64,000 nt of DNA from Pyrinomonadaceae bacterium (GTDB lineage Bacteria > Acidobacteriota > Blastocatellia > Pyrinomonadales > Pyrinomonadaceae): the NCBI GenBank assembly GCA_017983495.1, contig JAGOBH010000003.1:397405-461404 (forward strand), given 5' to 3'. Of the stretch, positions 49,813 through 58,623 are shown in pieces. Positions within the stretch are counted from its first letter, which is position 1. Each line of letters begins with the position of its first letter. The position numbers and the translations under genes are program-made. A model generated the notes under the pieces. That model was not told the DNA's origin, did no database searches, and saw only the letters and a list, made by a program, of their open reading frames with translations.

Positions 49813-51735
49813 ATGTGCGGCATCAACGGCATTGCATTTTCGACGCGTTCGGGCAGACGGGTTTCGCCCGGCGCTTTGACGCGCATGCGCGATATTTTGC
49901 ACCACCGCGGCCCCGATGACGGCGGTATCTTTGTCGATAAGAACATTGGCCTCGGCCACCGGCGTCTGAGCATCGTCGATCCAAAGCATGGTGTTCAACC
50001 GATGTATGGAACAAGCAGGCAGGCTGGCAGCCTGCGTTCCGACACCGTTATCGTATATAACGGCGAAGCCTACAATCACGCGGACTATCGCGGCGAGCTT
50101 GAGGCCAAGGGTTATACGTTCCAAAACCGCAGCGATACCGAGACGATCCTTCACCTTTATGAGGAATTTGGCCGCGACTGTGTCGAATACTTGCGCGGTA
50201 TGTTCGCATTTGCGATATGGGACGCGGGAAAGCAGGAGCTTTTTATCGCTCGTGACCGGCTTGGCGTAAAGCCGCTTTATTACGTTCATGACAGTGAGGG
50301 CAATCTGTTCTTTGCGTCTGAAATAAAGGCCCTGATCGAAGCCGGAGCGATCAGGCCGGAGATCAATTTCAACGCCCTGCCCGACCAGTTTGCCAACCAC
50401 GGCACGTCGGGCGAAGAGACGCTCTACGCCGGCGTGAAACGGCTGATGCCCGGGCACACGCTTGTTTGGAAAGACGGCAGCATCGACATTCGCGAATACT
50501 GGGACCTCAGTTTTGAGCCAAAGCTTGAACATTTCAGCGAGGAAGAGTATGTCGAGCAGTGGCGCGATCTGTTTCGAAAGTCGGTCGAACTGCGTCTGAT
50601 GGCCGATGTGCCGTTGGGGATGTTCCTCTCGGGCGGTATCGATTCGAGTGCGATCGCGGCGATGATGTCGACGATGGTTCGTGAGCCGATCAAGACGTTC
50701 TCGGTCGGGTTTCGCGAACGCGAAGCCAACGAACTGGGCTATGCAAAAATGGTCGCCGAGGCGTTTGGTACCGATCATCATGAGATCACTATCACTCCTA
50801 AACAGTTTTTTGACGCTCTGCCAAATCTCGTCTGGCACGAAGACGAACCCATTGGTTTCATCGCTTCGGTGCCGCTGTATTTCGTCTCAAAGTTGGCCGA
50901 ACGGCACGTCAAGGTCGTGCTCACGGGCGAGGGCAGCGACGAAACTCTGGCCGGTTACGGCCGATATGCGAAAGCCCTAAAACTACTCAGCTACGGCGAA
51001 AAATACGAGAGCATGACGCCCGGATTTATCCGCAATGCCGTTCGCGGCGGCGTGGCGACATTGCCCGCCGGGCTCAACCGTAAGCTTAACCGCACGTTCC
51101 TTTCTCGCGGAGCTGATATCGAGAGCCTTTTCTTCGACAATTTCGGCGTGATCCCGCAAGCGATGCAGCAGAAACTGTTTTCAGCCGATACGCGGGGCAA
51201 GATCGCTGATCTGAATCCCTACACGCGGCAGAACGGCTGGGTCGATAAATGCGATGCCGAGGACGTACTCGACAAGCTGCTATACGCCGACACCAAGACC
51301 TATCTTCACGAACTGTTGATGAAGCAGGACCAGATGTCGATGGCGGCCTCGATCGAGAGCCGCGTGCCGTTTCTCGACCATAAACTGGTCGAGTTTACCG
51401 CCCGGATGCCGCGGCAGATGAAGCTCCGTGGCGGCACGACAAAATGGATATTGCGCGAAGCAATGAAAGGCATACTTCCGGCTGAGATCCTGGATCGGCC
51501 GAAGATGGGCTTTCCGGTGCCGGTCGGCAACTGGTTTCGCGGCGAATTCAAACACATCGTCGACGAGTACGTGCTCAGTAGCCGTTCGCTCGAACGCGGT
51601 ATATTTGACGCGGACGAGGTGCGGTCGCTGGTCGCCCGGCACAACGCGGGCGAAAACCACGACGAACGCATCTGGTCACTCGTCAATTTCGAGATCTGGC
51701 AGCGCCGCTTTATTGACGGCGAATCGGCAAAATGA
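49813..51735 (+). CDS. Asparagine synthase (glutamine-hydrolysing), EPS-associated
   Basis: 640 residues. The N-terminal class II glutamine amidotransferase domain begins MCGINGIAF with Cys2 as nucleophile; the C-terminal synthase domain has the PPi-binding loop FLSGGIDSSAIAAMM. In EPS loci these proteins often amidate a uronic acid or other carboxylate rather than make asparagine. They also occur in XrtA (exosortase) systems, but no exosortase is seen here. The next gene overlaps by four bases. Confidence 0.92.
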   Translation: MCGINGIAFSTRSGRRVSPGALTRMRDILHHRGPDDGGIFVDKNIGLGHRRLSIVDPKHGVQPMYGTSRQAGSLRSDTVIVYNGEAYNHADYRGELEAKGYTFQNRSDTETILHLYEEFGRDCVEYLRGMFAFAIWDAGKQELFIARDRLGVKPLYYVHDSEGNLFFASEIKALIEAGAIRPEINFNALPDQFANHGTSGEETLYAGVKRLMPGHTLVWKDGSIDIREYWDLSFEPKLEHFSEEEYVEQWRDLFRKSVELRLMADVPLGMFLSGGIDSSAIAAMMSTMVREPIKTFSVGFREREANELGYAKMVAEAFGTDHHEITITPKQFFDALPNLVWHEDEPIGFIASVPLYFVSKLAERHVKVVLTGEGSDETLAGYGRYAKALKLLSYGEKYESMTPGFIRNAVRGGVATLPAGLNRKLNRTFLSRGADIESLFFDNFGVIPQAMQQKLFSADTRGKIADLNPYTRQNGWVDKCDAEDVLDKLLYADTKTYLHELLMKQDQMSMAASIESRVPFLDHKLVEFTARMPRQMKLRGGTTKWILREAMKGILPAEILDRPKMGFPVPVGNWFRGEFKHIVDEYVLSSRSLERGIFDADEVRSLVARHNAGENHDERIWSLVNFEIWQRRFIDGESAK

Positions 51736-52754
51736 GCTACATCGTTCTGACATCGATGCCGGGCGCTGATCTGGCCGCAAGGTGGAACGATCTCGTCAGA
51801 GATGCATCGCTCCCGACGCACTACGTTACGCCAAATTACTTTACCGATCCGTACGTTCGCGGAGAGCGGTTCGCTGTGCTCGCAGTCGGCGGCGACGGCA
51901 CGATCAATGCTGCATTGACCGGCATCAAAACCGAAGACGGCGTTGTTTCGGGTATGTTCTCGCGTCCTCAGATGGTGTTTCGACGAGGCGTTGACCGTGA
52001 AAAGGCGGCGGCTGAACTGCTGGCCGGGATGTCGGAGATCGCCGGAAGTTCGGCAAAGCTGATCGAACTCTACGCATGGGAACCGATGTCCGAATTTGCG
52101 ACGGTTGGCCTCAGCAGCCGTGAGAGCAACGACACGACGTCCGTGGTCATGCTTGATCTCGCCGCCGGTGCAGATGCCGTGTTTGCCGGATTTTCGCAAA
52201 CCCGCCGCAACGAGATCCGAAAAGGCATCAAGCAGGGAATGGTCGAGATCAAGCAACTCGAGACCGACCGGGAACTCGCCGAGATCTATCAGATACACTG
52301 CGATTGGAACGCCCGAAAGGGACATGCACCGGATACGCATGAACAAATGAGGACAGCGGTCGGGCAGACCGGGAATCGCCGTGTGTTCATCGCCAAGGTG
52401 GACGGAAAGGTAGTCGCCGGGAGCTTTTACCGTTTTTGTCCGGGCGGCGTGGTCGAATACGCGGCCAATTTCTCGATGCCCGAATATCAAAAGCTGCGGC
52501 CGAACGACCTGATTGGCTGGCATGCGATAAAATGGGCTTGCGAGAGCGGTTTTTCGCATTTCAGTATGGGCGGTTCGCACCTGTTTTTGAGACGATTCGG
52601 CGGTGAGATCGTGCGGACGTACAGGTACCGTAAAGATCTGAGCACGTTCAAGATGCACGACATCCGCGAACGCGTGCGTGAGATCGGAGCCGGAGCGTTC
52701 CGGCGTTTGCCGACGAATGTTCGCGACAGCGTGCGAAAGGTGTTGGCCAGATAG
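51732..52754 (+). CDS. FemAB/GNAT-fold acyltransferase-like protein
   Basis: 340 residues with two GNAT-type halves: a first with FAVLAVGGDGTINAALTG and a second with RRVFIAKVDGKVVAGSFYRFC ... NDLIGWHAIKWACESGFSHFSMGGS. This is the FemX/FemAB fold seen in many EPS or XrtA loci, where it may add an amino acid or acyl group to a glycan. It overlaps the synthase gene by four bases and is followed directly by a glycosyltransferase ATG. The acceptor is unknown. Confidence 0.8.
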   Translation: MSYIVLTSMPGADLAARWNDLVRDASLPTHYVTPNYFTDPYVRGERFAVLAVGGDGTINAALTGIKTEDGVVSGMFSRPQMVFRRGVDREKAAAELLAGMSEIAGSSAKLIELYAWEPMSEFATVGLSSRESNDTTSVVMLDLAAGADAVFAGFSQTRRNEIRKGIKQGMVEIKQLETDRELAEIYQIHCDWNARKGHAPDTHEQMRTAVGQTGNRRVFIAKVDGKVVAGSFYRFCPGGVVEYAANFSMPEYQKLRPNDLIGWHAIKWACESGFSHFSMGGSHLFLRRFGGEIVRTYRYRKDLSTFKMHDIRERVREIGAGAFRRLPTNVRDSVRKVLAR

Positions 52755-53963
52755 ATGAAGTCGGAAAAGGATCATAAAGAGACTTTGGGAGATGCTGCGA
52801 ATACAGAACTTCGCGGCCGCGATATATTGTGTTTCAGCCACGACTGGACCGGCGATCCGCTGTCGAAAACTCACCTGATGCGTGTGCTGGCGAAGGAAAA
52901 CCGCATTCTCTGGATCAACGCCATCGCCAACCGGATGCCGACGACATCGTCAAAGGACATGTCTCGCATCTATAAGAAACTAAAGGGCTTTACCGAGCCC
53001 ATCCGGGAGGTCGAGCCGAACATCTTTGTGCTAAATCCGCTGGCAATTCCGGCGTACGGCAACAAGACGATCGTCAGCCTCAATAAGCGTGCCCTGATCG
53101 GCCAGGTAAAGCGTGCGATGAAGCGGCTCAGGTTCTCAAACGTGATCAACATGGTCTTTAACCCCGCGGCCGGCATGATCGCCGGTAAGCTGGGCGAAAG
53201 CGAGCTGATCTATTACTGCGTCGACGAATACACGGCTTTTACCGGCTCGTCGGCACTCAAGGACATCGAAGAAGAGCTGTTTCGGATCTCGGACCTCGTT
53301 ATCGTTTCGGCCGAAAAGCTCTACGATTCGAAAAAGCAGTTCAATCCAAACACCCATATCATCAGACACGGCACTGACTGGCGGCATTTTCGCACAGCGA
53401 TCGACGGCGGGCTCGAAACGCCTGGTGATATCGCCGATCTGCCGCGGCCAATCATCGGCTTTCACGGACTGCTCGCCGACTGGGTCGATTTCGAGCTGAT
53501 CCGGAAAACGGCAGAGCATTTTAAGGACGGCTCGGTCGTGCTTGTCGGCAAGATCGCGGTCGACGCCGAGCAGAAGGTCAAGATCCTCAACGACGTGCCG
53601 AATGTGCACTTTCTTGGCCGCAAGCCATACGCCGATCTGCCCGCGTACTGCCGAGCGTTCGACGTGGCGCTCAATCCGTTTGCGATCAACGAACTGACGC
53701 TGGCGGCAAACCCGCTCAAGGTACGCGAATATCTCGCCGCCGGGTTGCCGGTCGTCTCGACCGACATCCCGGAGGTGCGTGTTTTGCCGGACTGTCTGGT
53801 CGGTACCGGCCACGACGACTTTATTTCAAAGATCGAGGATGCACTTTTGCATCCGAAACCGCGCAAGGCCGTGAGCGACGCGATCGCACACGAAAGCTGG
53901 GAAGCAAAGATCGACGAGCTGCGTGAGATCCTGAGTCGCGAACGACTTCGTAAAGCGGCCTAG
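52755..53963 (+). CDS. GT-B glycosyltransferase (TuaH-like)
   Basis: 402 residues. The N-terminal part has DILCFSHDWTGDPLSKTHLMRVLAKENRILWINAI, seen in TuaH-like transferases; the C-terminal half has KPYADLPAYCRAFDVALNPF and NPLKVREYLAAGLPVVSTDIPEV, the donor-binding GT4 segment. It starts directly after the FemAB-like stop codon. It is a likely late sugar transferase of the EPS repeat. Confidence 0.85.
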   Translation: MKSEKDHKETLGDAANTELRGRDILCFSHDWTGDPLSKTHLMRVLAKENRILWINAIANRMPTTSSKDMSRIYKKLKGFTEPIREVEPNIFVLNPLAIPAYGNKTIVSLNKRALIGQVKRAMKRLRFSNVINMVFNPAAGMIAGKLGESELIYYCVDEYTAFTGSSALKDIEEELFRISDLVIVSAEKLYDSKKQFNPNTHIIRHGTDWRHFRTAIDGGLETPGDIADLPRPIIGFHGLLADWVDFELIRKTAEHFKDGSVVLVGKIAVDAEQKVKILNDVPNVHFLGRKPYADLPAYCRAFDVALNPFAINELTLAANPLKVREYLAAGLPVVSTDIPEVRVLPDCLVGTGHDDFISKIEDALLHPKPRKAVSDAIAHESWEAKIDELREILSRERLRKAA

Positions 53964-54000
53964 GCCGTTATCGAGCTGCCGCGGAATTATCAAAACGAAC

Positions 54001-54612
54001 GTGCGAAAGAAACTGATCATCACCGTTCTGGCCGCCGTCGCCGCCTGGGTGATCGCCGCTCCGTTATTGGCGACCTATCTGATCGTCGAGCGGCCGCTCG
54101 AACAGGCCGACGCGATCATCGTGCTGAGCGGTTCGGCCGTGTATAAGGAGCGGATCGCCCACGCTGCCAAGCTGTTTCGCGAACGGCGTTCGCCCGTCAT
54201 CTACATCACCAACGACGGTGAACGCAGCGGCTGGTCCGAAACTGAGCAGCGAAATATACCGTACGTCGAACTCGAGCAACGCGAACTGTTTGCCGCCGGC
54301 GTTCCGGTCGATTCGATCCGCGTGCTGCCGGGCGTCGTTTCGGGCACGGATGACGAAGCAAGGGCGATGGCCGCCGAAGCGGATACGGCCGGACTTCGCT
54401 CCGTGCTGATCGTCACATCGGCATATCATTCGCGGCGGTCGCTTCGTACGTTTGAGCGAACCTTTGCCGGAAAGGGCGTCGAACTAGGCATCGCACCCGC
54501 ACCGCTCAATGAAAATTCGCCAACGCGTTTCGCGTGGTGGCTCCATCCGGCCGGCTGGCGAATGGTCGCGGGCGAATATGTGAAATCCGTCGTCTATTGG
54601 GCGTATTCTTGA
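54001..54612 (+). CDS. YdcF/SanA-like DUF218 membrane protein
   Basis: 203 residues starting at GTG. One N-terminal membrane helix (about 5-27), then the DUF218 fold with ADAIIVLSGSAVYKERIAHAAKLF and VLIVTSAYHSRRSLRTFERTF. ElyC, SanA and YdcF of Enterobacteria are relatives; ElyC is linked to peptidoglycan and enterobacterial common antigen metabolism. Here, in an EPS locus, a lipid-carrier-related role is plausible. It is 37 bp after the preceding GT gene. Confidence 0.85.
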   Translation: MRKKLIITVLAAVAAWVIAAPLLATYLIVERPLEQADAIIVLSGSAVYKERIAHAAKLFRERRSPVIYITNDGERSGWSETEQRNIPYVELEQRELFAAGVPVDSIRVLPGVVSGTDDEARAMAAEADTAGLRSVLIVTSAYHSRRSLRTFERTFAGKGVELGIAPAPLNENSPTRFAWWLHPAGWRMVAGEYVKSVVYWAYS

Positions 54613-54643
54613 TAACGGCCATTGCCGGCCCGGCGAAATTACG

Positions 54644-55522
54644 ATGAATGCAACGATGACCAACGAATTTGATATTGCCAAACAGCATGGCCGCGAGGTC
54701 GCGAGCGGCGAGCGGTTTGAGTTTGGAAAAAACTGGAGCGCGTTCCTGAGCGTGCTCGACGACGAACGCATCGCGACGGCTGAGGCCTCGCTCAAGTCGA
54801 TGCTCGAGGTCGACTACCTTAAGGGCAAAACGTTCCTCGACATCGGTTCAGGCAGCGGGCTCTTTTCGCTCGCGGCACGTCGGCTTGGGGCAAAGGTCCA
54901 CTCGTTCGATTTCGACAGCAATTCGTTTGCCTGCACCAAAGAGCTTCGCAACCGGTACTTTCCAAATGACGCGAACTGGCGTGTCGAGCAGGGCTCAGCT
55001 CTCGACGCTGAGTATGTGGCGAGTCTCGGAAAATTTGACATCGTCTATTCGTGGGGCGTGCTGCATCACACCGGCGAGATGTGGCGGGCACTCGAAAATG
55101 CCGTCATCCCGACGACGGCGGGCGGTAAGCTCTTTATCGCGATCTACAACGATACCGGCAGCCAGGCACGGCGTTGGCACTGGATCAAAAAAACTTACTG
55201 CCGTTTGCCCGGCATTCTCAAAACCCCGTTCGCGGTCGCCGTCTCTGCTCCCGACGAAGCGAAAAAGCTCGTCAGCTCGCTGGTCCGCCTTAAGCCCGCC
55301 GAGTACATCCATTCCTGGACACGCTACAAAAACGGCCGCGGCATGAACCGCTGGTACGACATTATCGATTGGGTCGGCGGTTTTCCGTACGAGGTTGCGA
55401 CCGTTGATGAGATCTTCGAATTCTACAAACAACGCGACTTTACCCTGACCAAAGTCACCACCGGCGGCGTCGGCCTCGGGTGCAATGAGTTTGTATTCCA
55501 CAAGTCAGAACGGCCTGTGTAA
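54644..55522 (+). CDS. Class I SAM-dependent methyltransferase
   Basis: 292 residues. Motif I is KTFLDIGSGSGLFSLAARRLGAKVHSFDFD, and a later FDIVYSWGVLHHTGEMWRALENA resembles the motif of UbiE/Coq5-like and biosynthesis methyltransferases. It closes the EPS locus and probably methylates a sugar or lipid intermediate. The last codons, SERPV and the stop, are written by a REP-like element copy (55504-55532). Confidence 0.88.
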   Translation: MNATMTNEFDIAKQHGREVASGERFEFGKNWSAFLSVLDDERIATAEASLKSMLEVDYLKGKTFLDIGSGSGLFSLAARRLGAKVHSFDFDSNSFACTKELRNRYFPNDANWRVEQGSALDAEYVASLGKFDIVYSWGVLHHTGEMWRALENAVIPTTAGGKLFIAIYNDTGSQARRWHWIKKTYCRLPGILKTPFAVAVSAPDEAKKLVSSLVRLKPAEYIHSWTRYKNGRGMNRWYDIIDWVGGFPYEVATVDEIFEFYKQRDFTLTKVTTGGVGLGCNEFVFHKSERPV

Positions 55523-55532
55523 GCGGGCGGCA
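55504..55532 (+). repeat. REP-like palindromic element, copy 2, spanning a gene end
   Basis: 29 bp beginning GTCAGAACGGCC and ending GCGGGCGGCA. It shares the same outer parts with copies at 4165 and 55629. The methyltransferase stop TAA (55520-55522) lies inside it, so part of the coding end is made by the repeat. Confidence 0.7.
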
Positions 55533-55628
55533 ATGGTGTTGGAAATTAGTACAACGTTCATCACACAAATCCGGATTAGATATGCACGTTTGAATTTCAA
55601 GCTGCACTGATCTGATCCCCACCCCGGA

Positions 55629-55657
55629 TGCCGCCCCCTGACGGAGGCGGTTCTGAC
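55629..55657 (-). repeat. REP-like palindromic element, copy 3, inverted
   Basis: Reverse-complement reads GTCAGAACCGCC ... GGGGGCGGCA, matching the outer parts of the copies at 4165 and 55504; differences lie in the central 8 bases. Copies 2 and 3 face each other about 96 bp apart and could fold together as a larger hairpin. Confidence 0.65.
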
Positions 55658-55790
55658 AAGACATTCCCGGACGGCCCGTATTATTAAAGATTCATAATAT
55701 TTCCTACTTAGTCGGAAATAGTGGGAATCTTTCCTACCGCTCAAACACGCTAACTGTTGTTATAACTGTAGTTAGAGCGATTTCACATTT

Positions 55791-55935
55791 CTGTCCCGTT
55801 GTCCCAGCAAGTTCCCACATGTCACGAGTGGACCACCGCCATCCAAGTGCCTTTTCATTCATCATTCATTATTCGATATTCATCATTTGTCGGCTGTCCC
55901 GTTGTCCCAACAAGTTCCCACATCATGCGAGTGGA
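55791..55935. repeat. Direct repeat of 42 bp, two copies
   Basis: Copy A (55791-55832) and copy B (55894-55935) both begin CTGTCCCGTTGTCCCA and end GAGTGGA, with about six differences in between. They are 103 bp apart. There are only two copies, so it is not a CRISPR array. Confidence 0.6.
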
Positions 55936-56586
55936 GGAAGTCTAGAAAGTCGAGAAAGTTATGGAAGTCCCTAGGTCCACGGATCCGCTTTGGCTCTTTA
56001 CTCTTTACTTTGCGACCTTTGCGTTTACCTTTGCGAGCTTTGCGGTAAAAATCGGCCGCGAGCAGTGTAGCGTCCTGTTCGGTTTAGTTTTCAAAGATCA
56101 AGCCCTGTAACGACTATTGTATCATTGGTGTCAACTGTGGCGACGAGAGGATCTTAGAACAAAAACGTGATCTGATCTCAGTCGATATTTTGCCGCAGAT
56201 TACGCGGATCTTCAACGGATCTATTTAGGATTATCTGCGTCTATCCGTTTTTTCTGCGTTATCTGCGGTTCAAATATTCGTTTATCCGCTAACTTAGGTC
56301 CATTCAGACAGCGTCGAACCTGAACGCGTGGTGATCGATGTTCTATAAACGTGCGATCCCTCCGGGATCGATGACAAAGCAAACTCCTTGACAATGCCGA
56401 ACATCAGACGGAAACTACCGTTGATATGCCCTACGCCTCCCACCGATATTCAGCAGACGCGATCATCTCTAACCGCGCCGTGACGAGTGGTCGGGCAATT
56501 GACGAATTGTCAAAAACAATAGGCGGGCGGGCCCGGACAAGGAATTGCCATATCGTGCGTCAGACTGCGTTTTCGAAACTAGCAAT

Positions 56587-57207
56587 ATGAGTAACAGAAA
56601 ATCCGTTTTATCAAAATTCGGTTATCTATTCATAGTGACGTCAATTAACTTCGCATTAATTGGTGGGTGTGTTTTGGGTCAGTCTCCCCCGATCGCTGCC
56701 ACCCGACATAATCGGTGTCTGTCTGATATTTCGGGCATCTTTCGCGAGCGAACCAGCTACATTTGGAAAGGTGGAAGTTCCAATGCGGGATCGACTTTCC
56801 CATTTGGAAACCAGAAGCCAGGAAACAGCGAAAAGTGGGATTTGGATGAATTTGACAGAATCGATCCAGCCTATCGATTGGTAATTCTTATCAAGGATAA
56901 AACAATCGACCCGGCGAAATGCTCCGGCAAGGTTTCCTTAATTGGCTCGGTGGTAAATCCACTTGGGACTATGTTTGAATTCGAAAATGCAGAATATGAC
57001 CTCGATAGTCGGAGGTTCACGATTCGTACTAAAGTACGCGAAGGCATCACCTACAATGTAACAGGCGAAATTTTTCGGCGTCCAATTCAAACCGGAGCGA
57101 ACGGGGGCTTTTCCGATGGCCGTGCAGTGCTGAATGTCGTCGGGCAAAAAGTAGGCGAAATAGTCCTGGAATTTGAGTTTGGTCGTTTCCAGTCGGTAAT
57201 GAACTGA
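56587..57207 (+). CDS. Small secreted protein, unknown function
   Basis: 206 residues from ATG at 56587; the longer start at 56545 is not signal-like. A signal peptide (about 1-31, IGGCVLGQ) contains Cys in a possible lipobox context (IGGC). The mature part is beta-rich, with TIDPAKCSGKVSLIGSVVNPLG and FRRPIQTGANGGFSDGR. I do not recognise a family. It begins a run of three small secreted genes. Confidence 0.6.
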   Translation: MSNRKSVLSKFGYLFIVTSINFALIGGCVLGQSPPIAATRHNRCLSDISGIFRERTSYIWKGGSSNAGSTFPFGNQKPGNSEKWDLDEFDRIDPAYRLVILIKDKTIDPAKCSGKVSLIGSVVNPLGTMFEFENAEYDLDSRRFTIRTKVREGITYNVTGEIFRRPIQTGANGGFSDGRAVLNVVGQKVGEIVLEFEFGRFQSVMN

Positions 57208-57236
57208 TTCGCGGTATCGCAAGAGACAGGTGATAT

Positions 57237-57749
57237 ATGAAAAAAGTAGTTAGATATTATGCTGCTTTCTGCTTGTCAACATTTCTTGCTGTTTCCGCAG
57301 TAAATGGTCAGAGCAATCAGGAAAAAGAGGCTTGGCGACGGATCGTTCCGTTGGTTACCAATGCAGTTCAGGTTGAAAAAAACCTCGGGGCCCCAATGTC
57401 GCGAAATGGGAAAGTATCGATCTACGATACGCGTGAAGCAAGAATTACCGTGTGGTATGGAGGCGGGAAGTCGGCGGGCGAAGAGTGTGTATGGGACGTG
57501 TCAGACGATACGGTTGTCAGCGTAGTTGTTAGTCCAAAGATACAAACAGAATTAGCGCGGGTCGGATTTGACCTGACCTTATTCACTAAAAAAGGTACGA
57601 ATGACTCTGATGTTTGGAACTATGTAAGTGAAGAACTTGGGATTGGGATCGAAACTTATGATTCCGGAGAGGGAGAGATCGTATTATTCCTTCAGTTGTC
57701 GCCAACAGCAACAGATCGAAAGCGAAAATGCATTCCACAGACGCACTAG
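57237..57749 (+). CDS. Small secreted protein, unknown function
   Basis: 170 residues; ATG at 57237 with AGGTGAT just upstream. A signal peptide of about 24 residues ends near AVNGQ. The mature part has EECVWDVSDDTVVSVVVSPK and a later EELGIGIETYDSGEGEIVLFLQL. It is probably a beta-rich fold. No family recognised. It lies 29 bp downstream of the preceding secreted gene. Confidence 0.6.
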   Translation: MKKVVRYYAAFCLSTFLAVSAVNGQSNQEKEAWRRIVPLVTNAVQVEKNLGAPMSRNGKVSIYDTREARITVWYGGGKSAGEECVWDVSDDTVVSVVVSPKIQTELARVGFDLTLFTKKGTNDSDVWNYVSEELGIGIETYDSGEGEIVLFLQLSPTATDRKRKCIPQTH

Positions 57750-57778
57750 CAATCCGAGAAATGAAAAGGAAGTACGAA

Positions 57779-58330
57779 ATGCTTGCGAAGTCAGACCAGA
57801 TCAATAACCGGGTCGGCTCGGTATTTTTGCGAATCGCGCTTCTTTCAGGTCTATGTCTCTGCTTTTCCGTTTTTGGCTATCCGCAAAATGGGGACGAATC
57901 TGATCTGACTGGAGCCTTTGGCCGGCACTTGGGTGAATATTCGATAAACCAGCCGAGAAAACCCAAAGGACTATCGGATTTCAAAAATTTTGTTCTCGAA
58001 GAACCGGCAGGACAGAACATCGATCACCCGAAGACCGATTCCAAGCGGCGTACTTTTGTTAACGGCACAGTATCACTTGTTAATGGCACTACCCTTAGGC
58101 TAAAGTCGGCATGGCTCAAAATGAACAGGGACGGAAAATACGAGTGGCTTCAATTCGTGACGGAAACTGTGAATGGCGAGTACTTTAGGTTCGACGGATA
58201 CTTTCTGAGGAAGCGGGTCGATGACGTTCCAAATATTGACACTTATTTACGGGGAACATTGCAACGCTTCAGAAATGGGAAGAGATTAGCCAAAGCGAAC
58301 CTGCCCTTTACCATTTATGCGGATATGTAG
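57779..58330 (+). CDS. Small secreted protein, unknown function
   Basis: 183 residues from ATG at 57779, chosen because AAAAGGAAG lies six bases upstream and the signal peptide begins there (NRVGSVFLRIALLSGLCLCF). An earlier start at 57728 would overlap the previous gene. The mature part is charged, with a beta-rich stretch WLKMNRDGKYEWLQFVTETVNG. No family recognised. Confidence 0.6.
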   Translation: MLAKSDQINNRVGSVFLRIALLSGLCLCFSVFGYPQNGDESDLTGAFGRHLGEYSINQPRKPKGLSDFKNFVLEEPAGQNIDHPKTDSKRRTFVNGTVSLVNGTTLRLKSAWLKMNRDGKYEWLQFVTETVNGEYFRFDGYFLRKRVDDVPNIDTYLRGTLQRFRNGKRLAKANLPFTIYADM

Positions 58331-58406
58331 CAGAGAAGAAAATCGGAGTTGGGCCTGAGAACATTAGCGAGCATGAGTTACGTAGTTGTTTGTCCTAAGC
58401 GTTGTC

Positions 58407-58502
58407 GCCCGTGTTCACGGGCTCCTTGGAGCATGGCGGACCTTGCCGGCGAGGCGTAGCCGTCGCCGCTCTGCGATTCGGGCATAGCCCGTCTTGGGAC
58501 TA
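58407..58502. other. Hairpin-rich segment adjoining the broken higB
   Basis: About 95 bp with several strong palindromes: GCCCGTG-TT-CACGGGC (58407-58422), pairing GGCGAGGCGTAGCC with CGTCGCC (about 58449-58466), and GGGCATAGCCC (58480-58490). It lies exactly where the N-terminal part of higB should be. The nature is unknown: it could be a structured RNA fragment or an insertion scar. The region 58331-58406 before it shows nothing else. Confidence 0.4.
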
Positions 58503-58616
58503 TTGAAAGGCGAACTTGATGGACATTGGTCAATTGATGTCAGCGGCAATTGGCGGTTAACATTTGCGTTTGAAGGCGAAGATGCGGTGCTTGTCGATTA
58601 TCAGGATTATCATTAG
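58503..58616 (+). pseudogene. higB: 3' end of a higB toxin gene
   Basis: The frame reads [20 protein letters not shown] and then [17 protein letters not shown], with TAG at 58614-58616. This matches the C-terminal third of RelE-superfamily HigB (GraT) toxins (ALKGDLAG.WSI.VNGNWRI.FRFE...DYEDYH). The N-terminal two thirds are missing, and an in-frame stop lies just upstream. The intact HigA antitoxin begins a few bases later. Confidence 0.8.
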
Positions 58617-58623
58617 AGGAAAT

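Larger units (their letters stand above)
55533..56586. other. Repeat-rich 1-kb spacer without a gene
   Basis: No coding region I believe. It holds the inverted REP-like copy (55629-55657), a 42-bp direct repeat (55791-55832 and 55894-55935), a phrase at 56014-56055 matching 2594-2634, an ATCTGCG-rich stretch at 56190-56290 (several ATCTGCGT-like units), and a hairpin CGATCCC-TCC-GGGATCG at 56354-56370. The region before the next gene is relatively C+G-rich. It looks like an accumulation of non-coding repeats. Confidence 0.55.

Noticed and set aside
49813..52754. Exosortase (XrtA/PEP-CTERM) system, suggested by the AsnB and FemAB-like pair
   Set aside because: No exosortase, PEP-CTERM protein, or associated kinase/regulator is seen in the window; these proteins also occur in ordinary EPS loci.
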